Below, piece by piece: positions 56,301 through 64,000 of a stretch of 64,000 nucleotides of DNA. The DNA is from Solanum dulcamara (Eukaryota > Streptophyta > Magnoliopsida > Solanales > Solanaceae), in NCBI RefSeq assembly GCF_947179165.1, contig NC_077238.1, forward strand, positions 77,033,757 to 77,097,756, in the 5' to 3' direction. Numbering within the stretch: position 1 is the stretch's first letter; the number at the start of each line of letters is the position of its first letter. Below the pieces are notes generated by a model. That model worked only from the letters and a program-made list of their open reading frames with translations. It ran no database searches and had not been told where the DNA came from. The position numbers were made by a program, and so were the translations under genes.

Positions 56301-58081
56301 ATCACAAGAGCTTGCAATACGTCTTTAGCCAGAAGGAACTCAACCTTAGGCAAAGGAGATGGCTTGAGCTACTCAAGGACTATGATATGAGCATCCTCTA
56401 CCATCCAGGTAAAGCTAATATTGTTGCTGATGCTCTTAGCAGGTTGTCCATGGGTAGCACTAGCCACGTGGAGGAAGGAAGGAGGGAATTGGCGAAGGAG
56501 GTACACAGATTAGCCCGATTGGGAGTTCATCTGGAAGAGAATAATGAAGGCGGAGTTACCATTCAGGATGGCTCTACGTCCTCACTTGTGGCAGAGGTGA
56601 AGGAGAAGCAAGACCAGGATCCCGTCCTTCTCCAATTGAAGGGAGGAGTTCACAAACAAGAGGTAATGGTTTTTACCCAAGGGGGAGATGGTGTGTTACG
56701 GTACCAAAATAGATTGTGCGTGCCGGATGTTGATGAGGTTCGAGAGAGGATTATGGCCGAAGCGCATAGTTCTAGATACTCTATTTATCCGGGTTCCACG
56801 AAAATGTACCATGACTTGAGGGAGATCTACTGATGGAGCGAGATGAAGAAAGATATTGCGGAATTCGTTTCCAAATGCCCGAATTGTCAACAAGTGAAGG
56901 TTGAGCATCAGAGACCATGTGGTCTAGCCCAAAACATAGAAATTCCAGAATGAAAGTGGGAGATGATCAACATGGACTTTATTACAGGCTTGCCGAAGTC
57001 CCGAAAGCAACATGATTCCATTTGGGTAATTGTGGATAGAATGACGAAATCAGCTCACTTCTTGGCGGTTAAGACTACTGACACCGCAGAAGACTATGCG
57101 AAGTTGTACATACAGGAGATCGTTAGATTGCATGGGGTTCCTTTGTCTATCATCTCAGATAGAAGAGCCCAATTCACTTCCCAATTTTGGAAATCCTTTC
57201 AGAAGGGATTAGGTTCGAGAGTGAACTTGAGTACAGCCTTCCACCCCCAGACAGACGGCCAAGCAGAGCGCACAATTCAAACATTAGAGGATATGTTGAG
57301 GGCGTGTGTGCTTGACTTCAAAGGGAATTGGGATGATCACTTGCCTCTCACAGAGTTTGCGTATAACAATAGCTACCATGCAAGCATTCAAATGGCTCCT
57401 TACGAAGCCTTGTATGGGAGGAGGTGTAGATCGCTCATTGGGTGGTTTGAAGTTGGTGAAGCCGAGTTGATTGGGCCTGACCTCGTCCATCAAGCTATGG
57501 AGAAGGTACGAGTTATCCGAGAGAGGCTAAAGACAGCCCAAAGTCGCCAAAAATCGTACACCGATGTGAGGAGAAAAGACTTAGAGTTTGAGGTGGATGA
57601 TCGGGTGTATTTGAAAGTGTCACCCATGAAGGGGGTCATGAGGTTTGGAAAGAAGGGGAAACTTAGTCCTCGATATATTGCCCCGTACCAAATTTTGAGG
57701 CGGATCGGGAGTGTCGCTTATGAGCTGGGCCTACCCTCAGAACTAGCTTCTATTCATCCGGTGTTCCATGTGTCAATGTTGAAAAAGTGCTTGGGCGATC
57801 CCTCGTTGGTAGTCCCTATTGAAAGCGTTGGAATTAAGGATGGCTTATCCTATGAGGAGGTCCCAATCCAAATCCTTGATCGCCAAATCCGCAAATTAAG
57901 GAACAAGGAGGTCGCCTCAGTCAAAGTCCTGTGGAGGAATCAATTTGTTGAGGAAGCCACGTGCGAAGCGGAGGAAGCCATGAAGTCTAAATACCCACAT
58001 CTATTCGTGCCTACCGAGGAGAGCATTGGAGGTAATGACTACTTCCTTGACTCGAATTCATTCGTACCTTTTGAGTTTTGA
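53345..58081 (+). pseudogene. Chromovirus gag-pol with six in-frame stops
   Basis: One frame of 1579 codons from MPPKRTASQRN, interrupted by TAG at 54305-54307 and 54527-54529, and TGA at 55064-55066, 55628-55630, 56831-56833 and 56951-56953. Domains: retrotransposon gag (about 100-250), zinc knuckle CYKYGQIDHFQKEC with the second Cys as Tyr, aspartic protease (LMDPGATLSFV), RT with [12 protein letters not shown], RNase H ([24 protein letters not shown]), integrase zinc region (CPNCQQVK) and core (MDFITGLPKS; SDRRAQF, where Gly is usual; AERTIQT), a GPY/F-like part, and a C-terminal chromodomain (ILDRQIRKLRNKEVASVKVL). Every stop fits a single C-to-T or G-to-A change in a Gln, Arg or Trp codon. 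Not translatable as it stands. Confidence 0.93.
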
Positions 58082-58186
58082 TTGATATTTGATTGAGAAC
58101 TTGATTGATTGAATGACTGAATTTTGATGGTGATTTGTACCCCGAGTCTATTCTTGGCTGCTCGTCATTCGAGGATGAATGATCCC

Positions 58187-58199
58187 AAGGGGGAGATAA
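58187..58199 (+). promoter_or_regulatory. Polypurine tract of the chromovirus
   Basis: AAGGGGGAGATAA immediately before the 3' LTR, the primer for plus-strand DNA synthesis. Confidence 0.85.
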
Positions 58200-60640
58200 T
58201 GTAACACCCCTCAAATTTTCCCTAAGATTCGGGCCTTCTTTGTGCACGTGTGGGGCCCATCGTATTTATTTCGAAGTACGTGCTTGAGTTAAGATGAGTC
58301 CCTGAGGAGTTTAAGAGCGTTGGAAGTGATGTGGGGTCATTGAGGACCCCTAGGACCGAGCTAAGTCCAAAAGATCCGTCGTGGCTAAGTTTAGGACGAG
58401 TTCACATAAGGGTCGACTATCAATGACCCTATCGTTTGAACGACTTCAATCCGGGTGGCCCACGACCTATCAAATTAAAGGTCGTCGAGTCTTCTTTCCA
58501 ACGCCACCAAGAACATAGATTTTAGAGTTCGAGGCCAAAAGATATGACGATCCGAAGACAAACTAGCACGACAGGGATTTCATTTTGTCCTGGGTTACCA
58601 CTGCTGGGGAGATGGCCCTGGCGCCGTAAGGGAGCGACGCGCCACTATCGCGCCAGGAACATGCCTCAGTAGTTTGGTCCCTGGCGCGACGCGCCACTAA
58701 AAGTGTGCAGGGTTTTTGGGGCCAAATTCCCAGAATTTGGAACAATAGGCTTGGCGCTGTAAGGGAGCGATGCGCCACTATCACGCCAGGAACATGCCTC
58801 AATAGTTTGGTCCCTGGCGCGGCGCGCCACTAAAAGTTGTACAGGTTTTAGGCGAAATTAGCCTTGGCGCTGTAAGGGCGCGACGCGCCACTATCGCGCC
58901 AAGGGCGTTTTAGCCTATTTTCAAAACATTTTGAGGAGGGGCAATTTGGGAACTTACCCAATTATATATATGTAGCCCTTGGCCTTTTGGGAACTCATTT
59001 TGGCAGCCCTCACTCTCTTTCTAAAAAGCCCTAAGAGCTCCTCTCCCTTCTCTCTACTCTTCTTCTCCATTTCCAACAAAGGAGTCCAAGAAGCTTCAAG
59101 ATTAGAGTCCTCCATTAAAGACCCAACCTCAAGGTTTTCTTCAAGTCTTCACTAAGGTATGTAAGGCTAACCAAAACATGGGTTGAGTCCACCCATGTGC
59201 CCTATTCTTGTTATAAGGTTAGATATCCATGAAAATGGAGTTTCTTGGTATGGTACATGTTTGAATGAGTATTGTTCCCATTTCATTTAATTATTGATGT
59301 GTTAATGTTGTTGAGCTAAGAGGTTCCTAAAATGAGCCCTTATATGAGTATGAGATGATGAAGGAATGAGTTGATAAATATGTTTGTTGGTCTTATTAAT
59401 TATGTAGATTTGATAGAGTATACTATCTTCTTAAGCATGTTGCCTATTATAAGAATGTTGATTTGAAGTCTTGAAGATGTGATGAGTCATAAAGATTTTT
59501 CTCAAATGGATGGAGGTAATGATTGATTTTATATCTAGATGATGTGTATAGATGCATTTTAACACTTCCTTGAAGATATGATTGAGATTGAGCATTTGAG
59601 ATTGAGACTTGATTGTGATAGAGTTGATGAGTTGACAAGGTTGTAATGAAACTTGTCGATGTGATTTGATTGAATTGATTGGATGGAGTTTTATGAGCAT
59701 TGAGTCTTGGAAGGAGTATCGAGCACCGAATTGGGCAAGAGTATAGTCCATACTCGAACCCAATAACTGCGTCGCCATACGTAGGGGGGATGGAACCGTT
59801 AAAGTCGGATGCTTCCCCAAGAGATTTGTCCTGACATTATACGACTTGGTTGGATTGGATCCATGATTTGATGACTCATTCATGCCCTGGCAAGGTATGA
59901 GCGGACGCGGCAACAACGTCGGTTTGTTGTACTTTCACTGGCTCATAAGTGATGGTTGTCGGTTAAGAGAAACTCCCAAATAGGTGTTGATAGTACTCTG
60001 AGTCGGATTGAGTTGATTGTGTATGATTAGTCCCGTCTAAATCATATCCTTGTTTAGACTTAGGACATTTGATTAAGTTGTCACCCTTTTGAGATTGAGA
60101 TCCCGAGTTGATTGATTATTTCTTGATGTTCGTTGTATTCGGCCATTTTACATACTCGTACATTCCATGTACTGATGCCATTTGGCCTGCATCATTTCAT
60201 GATGCAGAGATAGGTACTAGAGATCATCAACCGGCGCTCCATTGAAGATCCACTTACACTCCAGCCAGTCGGTGAGTCCTCCTAGTTCCCGGAGGATATT
60301 GGTCCTTCCTGTACAGTTTTTGATTGTCCTTTTTTTTGTTTTTGGATTGTCGGTAGCCATGGGCTTGTCATTGGCACCTTTTAGACTTGAATAGAGGCTT
60401 CATAGACTGAGATGTGAGGAGGTCGAGCGGTCATCTTGAGGATTCCTATTTTGATTATCGTCTTGATTGTAAATGTTTGGCCTTCGGCCCTTATGATATA
60501 AGAAGTATTTTCTTAAATTGAGTTTTCTGCTAATAGAATGTGCTTGAATGAATGAGTGATTCTACTAAGTGGTTCGCTCGGAGGTCAGAGATGGCCTTCG
60601 GGTGCCGGTTACGTCTAGGGTACCCTCCCGGGGCGTGACA
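58200..60640 (+). repeat. 3' LTR of the chromovirus (2441 bp)
   Basis: Near-identical partner of 50686-53127, with intact TG...CA termini. Short minus-strand frames found identically in both LTRs (for example 59431-59916) are non-coding LTR sequence. Confidence 0.93.
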
Positions 60641-60839
60641 TTAAACCAGACCAGCATTACATTATATTGAAGAAGAACTACATAAGATTAACACATAAAC
60701 TTCCAACAGAGGAGACAATAACAAGGGGATAAACTGAGGGATTAGGAGGAGGATTTGGGAGCAAGTAACTAAAGAAGGAGAGTCATTCTAGTACTGTCAG
60801 CATGAACCTGAAGTAATGTTGAGTGAGAGTTTTAACCTC

Positions 60840-62790
60840 AGTAGTAAGAGTGGCATTTTAAGCTTTTAACTCAATAATTTCACTTGAACCAGGTCCCTCA
60901 GTCTGAGCTATCACTAATTGGGCATTGAGACTTGAAATCTTAGCATCTCGACTTCCCAGGGTCACTGTCATTTCTTCCAATTCTTTTTTCAATTATTCCT
61001 GCTGCTCTAGGAGATCAGACATCGGAGACTTGGCCTTGATTCCGATTCGACCTTCAACATATTCACACTCCAGAAGGGTGGAGTGGGAGAAAGCTTGCTT
61101 GATATTACCCTTAACACCCTTGCCTGGAGCCACTCCAAAATGCTTGAAGACCAAATTGAGAAAATACCCATAACCTAGCCCATGCTTTCCATCTCTCGCC
61201 CTCATTGTTTTATGAATATGCTCCAGCATAATGGCGGAAAGGTTAATAGGTTCCAGTTTGCTAAGTGTTTCCATCAGAAACAAGTCAACTAAAGATGCAA
61301 CCGTCCTTCTTTCTAATCTGGGCAGAAGAACCTTGTTCACAAACTCAAAGTAGAGTTGATATTGGCCTTTCAAAAAAATTTTAGGAACGCTTGCATCACT
61401 CAAACCTGGTAGCTTACCAGCTTCAAGGATAAAATCTAGTGCGGGAACTGCTTTGTCCATAGATGCAATTCCCTCCTTTGGAACACCAAGAATGTTTCCC
61501 AAAATTTCTTCAGAAAGGTGGAATATGATGCCACCCACTATCGTGCTGAGACTACCATCATCAGAAAAATCCAGATTATAATAAAACTCGCGTACCTTAT
61601 TTTCATGAAGAGTGGGAATATGCCACTCAAATAAAAATGTCCACCTTTGAATTTCAACTTCATCAATCAGGTCTCTCATGCTTGGGAAATCACAGGTTTC
61701 TGGGTAAAAAAAACTCTACCACTCAACACCTTTTGAGTGCGCAGAATTTTGACTCTTCAACCATGCTCAAAACATTGTCCAATTTTTGCCTTGTGTTGGG
61801 CGGACCCAGTTCCTTTTTAGGAAAGAATGCCTCCATACTGACAGGCTTCTTTCCCTTGGTAGTTCTTGTGCGTTTCTTTTGCTCCCCTTTGGACACAACA
61901 ACTGATACTTCACCCCTTCTCTTCTTTGTAGCAGCAACCACATCATCGGAAATGGTATCACTATCCTCAGCAACTACAGACATATTAATTACTTGATCAT
62001 CTAGAGTAGTGTCCTTGGTAGTTCCTACTTGATGTCGTAATTCTCTTTGTTGTAAAGTCTTTGATTTGCTTGCCTCGATGGCATTACTAAGTAACCTCTT
62101 TTGAGTGCTTCGAGTAGCTTTTCTTGGAAACTACAAAATGACTTCATTTTCTTTCTTAGACGTCTTCTCAGATTTCTCGAGGATTATAACTTTTTCTGGA
62201 ACCATAATTTTTTCATCCAATAGATCACTCACAACAGTCTTTTGATGAGTTAGACTCCCTTTGTCTGCCAATTGTTCTTTGTGCTGATTTTTTTGTGCAA
62301 ACCTGGTCAGAAGGGACATCTCATCTTCATCCTTATCTTCTTCGTCAATTGGTACCTTAGGTAACTCTTGCATAGGGGTTTGATCGAAGATGAGCTCTAA
62401 CCCTACAACTGTAACATTGGGTGATTTTTCTTTCTCAGTAGAGAAGAGAGGTTTGATTCCATCTTCTCTCATCTCAGCCATACTTTAGACAACCCATTCT
62501 TCTTCTATGGCCAATATGTTTGACCCAGTGGTGCGTTCAACAGGCAAATCTCCATCAAAAAGGCATTCAAACATATTTGAGGACACTATACCAGGTTGAG
62601 ATGAAGAAGTATTATCAACTGACGGTTCATTCTCAAGGGAGTGAAGATTAGTCCTGACCACAGAATGAATGAAATCCTATGGCGACGACTCTTGAGATTG
62701 AGTGATCACAAGAGTTGGAAAACAGGTGGATGTGCTTTCATGTGAAGGAGAGGATGGGGGAAATATGTATATGCAAGAGGGATTATTTGT
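60840..62790 (-). pseudogene. Sirevirus envelope-like ORF, broken
   Basis: Minus-strand coding text downstream of pol, the place where Sireviruses carry an extra ORF. It starts near 62790 (SHESTSTCFP), has stops at about 62485 and 62131, and reads an acidic/basic N-terminal region (MAEMREDGIKPL; SVVVSKGEQKKRTRTTKGKK). After a frameshift at about 61680-61720 comes a 228-residue globular part (MRDLIDEVEIQRWTFLFEWH, NKVREFYYNLDF, LGNILGVPKEGI) resembling the 'putative plant transposon protein' domain. A coiled-coil-like tail (LKKELEEMTVTLGSRDAKIS) follows. The 'envelope' label is historical; no clear signal peptide or membrane anchor is visible. Function unknown. Confidence 0.7.
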
Positions 62791-63199
62791 TTTGAGAGGA
62801 CTGGAAGGAAGAGAAAGAGAGTGAGCAAAAGTTTGAATTTAGCAGGGGTTATAATGAGATTGAAGAGAAGTGTCTGGTCCCTATGGTGACGTCGCTTGAG
62901 TGTTCCATTTTAAAAGATAGCAAATCAGAAGAGGGGTGTTTGACATATGGAAGTTTTAGCATTTTCTAGAATATAGTTCAAAATCAGTATATAGAGTGCT
63001 AATTGTGAGTAGGGACCTGGTCCCTCTCAAGTTTGAGTGTCGATTGTTTAGATCTATCCTGCCATTTCATTCCCTCATATGATCAACCATGGGTGTATTC
63101 CTGCACAGGTATGAAACTGAATTTAGACCTCATGTATATAGTAGAAATAAGAATACTTGTGTCCTGAATCTAGCCAATAGAAGGGAGTGAGTAAATCAC

Positions 63200-64000
63200 C
63201 TAGTTGGTTAGTTGGGTTTGATTATTCCAAGCTTTAGGCAATTCCTTTCAAAATGATCCCTTCTCAATGCCTTTGTGAAGATGTCAGCAATCTGATCCTC
63301 AGTTTTGTAAAACTTCACACATATATTTCCTTTCTCAACATTATCCCTTAGAAAATGATCTTACATCAATATGCTTCATTCTCTTGTGTTGGATCGGGTT
63401 CTTGGCCATGTTAAGAGCACTTATATTGTCACACATCAACATAATAGTATCAGTGAGTACTCTAAAATCCTCAACCTTCTATTTGATCCACAATAATTGA
63501 GCACAGCAAGAGGCAGCTGCAACATACTCAGCCTCTGCAGTGGATAAAGCAACTGAGTTTTGTTTCTTGGTTCCCCAAGAAATCAGCGAAGATCCTAGAA
63601 AGTCAGCCATTCCTGAGATACTTTTCCTATAAACTAGGTACCCTACATAATCAACATCAGCATATCCCACCAGGTTAAAGTAGTCTAGCCGAATAGTATA
63701 GGACTAGGTCCTCAGTCCCCTTCAAGTACCTTAGAATCCTTTGTGCAGCCTTTAAGTGGAATTCTTTTGGACATGCCTGAAACCTTGCACACATCCCCAT
63801 GCTAAACACAATATAGGTCTACTTGCCATCAGATATAATAGAAATCCAATAATTCCTCTATACATGGTTTCATTAACTGCGGGACTAGGTTCATCAATAT
63901 CAAGTTTTGAATTTTTCCCCATAGGGGTATCAATTGGCCTTGAGTCTGCCACGTGAAACTTCTTCAGGAGATCCTTGATGTACTTCTCTTGATAAATAGA
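63200..64000 (-). pseudogene. Sirevirus RT/RNase H remnant (3' end of pol)
   Basis: From the right edge: IYQEKYIKDLLKKFHVADSR, PIDTPMGKNSKLDIDEPSPA and MYRGIIGFLLYLMASRPILC (end of RT). After frameshifts near 63670-63800 comes RNase H (GYADVDYVGYLVYRKSISGM, VALSTAEAEYVAAASCCAQL; then NISALNMAKNPIQHKRMKHI in another frame). Several frameshifts and stops, non-functional. 5' part outside the window. Confidence 0.8.

Larger units (their letters stand above)
50686..60640 (+). mobile_element. Full-length Ty3/gypsy chromovirus (Tekay-like)
   Basis: 9955 bp, LTRs 50686-53127 and 58200-60640 (TGTAACACCCC...GGGGCGTGACA), TSD ttaaa (50681-50685 and 60641-60645), primer site TGGTATCAGAGC (53132-53143), purine tract AAGGGGGAGATAA (58187-58199). 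By eye the LTRs differ at about 30 of 2440 positions, mostly transitions, near 1.2%. At a commonly assumed 1.3e-8 changes per site per year this is about 0.5 million years. The coding frame has six nonsense codons but no frameshift. Inserted in a Sirevirus. The integrase tail looks like a chromodomain, hence chromovirus. Confidence 0.95.
60646..64000 (-). mobile_element. Sirevirus internal region, continues past window
   Basis: Minus-strand SIRE/Maximus-type copia: RT and RNase H end at 63200-64000, then an extra envelope-like ORF (about 62790-60840), interrupted at 60640 by the chromovirus, with the 3' LTR beyond it at about 49550-50371. The 5' part (5' LTR, gag, protease, integrase) lies right of the window. 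Confidence 0.8.

Noticed and set aside
59431..59916. 161-codon minus-strand frame, duplicated at 51916-52401
   Set aside because: Identical because it lies in both LTRs of the chromovirus; no start context, low-complexity I/S/H-rich translation, no family similarity.
1..64000. CRISPR arrays, bacterial operons, riboswitches, Shine-Dalgarno sites
   Set aside because: Plant nuclear sequence; none seen. The tandem repeats at 43.3 and 27.1 kb lack the regular short repeat-spacer form.
1..64000. Functional tRNA genes
   Set aside because: A- and B-box-like strings occur only in SINE contexts (26.5 and 48.1 kb); no cloverleaf seen.

Overview
This is plant nuclear DNA, most likely from a Solanaceae species (tomato, potato, pepper or tobacco group). 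The evidence is intron-bearing plant genes, plant-type LTR retrotransposons (Tork-, Ale- and Sirevirus-like copia; Tekay-like chromovirus), Solanaceae-type SINE sequence and many MITEs. I cannot name the species. Roughly three quarters of the window is transposon-derived, with several clear nested insertions supported by matching target-site duplications (TSDs).

Layout. 0-8.8 kb: a decayed copia copy (A1, + strand), cut on the left by the end of another LTR; its 3' LTR is split by a complete, intact and very young copia element (B, 2185-8638, - strand, TSD gttcc). 8.8-15.3 kb: gene-poor DNA with one intronless amino acid permease gene (9809-11209, -), a short antisense organelle-type 23S rRNA fragment and a CACTA-type MITE. 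15.3-25.6 kb: a 5'-truncated F-box gene interrupted by a MITE whose TSD supplies both splice sites, then a head-to-tail copia array (A2/A3, -) sharing one LTR, invaded by a solo LTR (18070-21236), then a deleted Tnt1-like copia (C, +). 25.6-28.4 kb: AT-rich DNA with MITEs, a SINE relic and an 800-bp palindromic foldback. 28.6-36.1 kb: a Tnt1-like copia (D, -) invaded by a second solo LTR (31644-34856). 36.5-37.6 kb: an F-box pseudogene.

38.4-44.1 kb holds the best host gene: a nine-exon (perhaps ten-exon) gene on the - strand encoding a USP, protein kinase and U-box E3 ligase fusion (about 850 residues), with a tandem repeat in or beside its first intron. 45.6-48.7 kb: a hAT-like MITE, a 2-kb Ale-like copia reduced to gag and protease, a SINE and a Stowaway MITE. 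49.5-64 kb: a Sirevirus (-, running off the right edge) with an envelope-like ORF, split by a full chromovirus (50686-60640, +, TSD ttaaa) whose polyprotein is in one frame but carries six nonsense codons.

Only the permease and the U-box kinase look like functional host genes. Nothing suggests that the genes form a pathway together. The most interesting observations are the MITE whose removal by splicing would restore the F-box frame exactly, and a 14-nt complementarity between the LTR and the primer-site position of element B that could allow self-primed reverse transcription.
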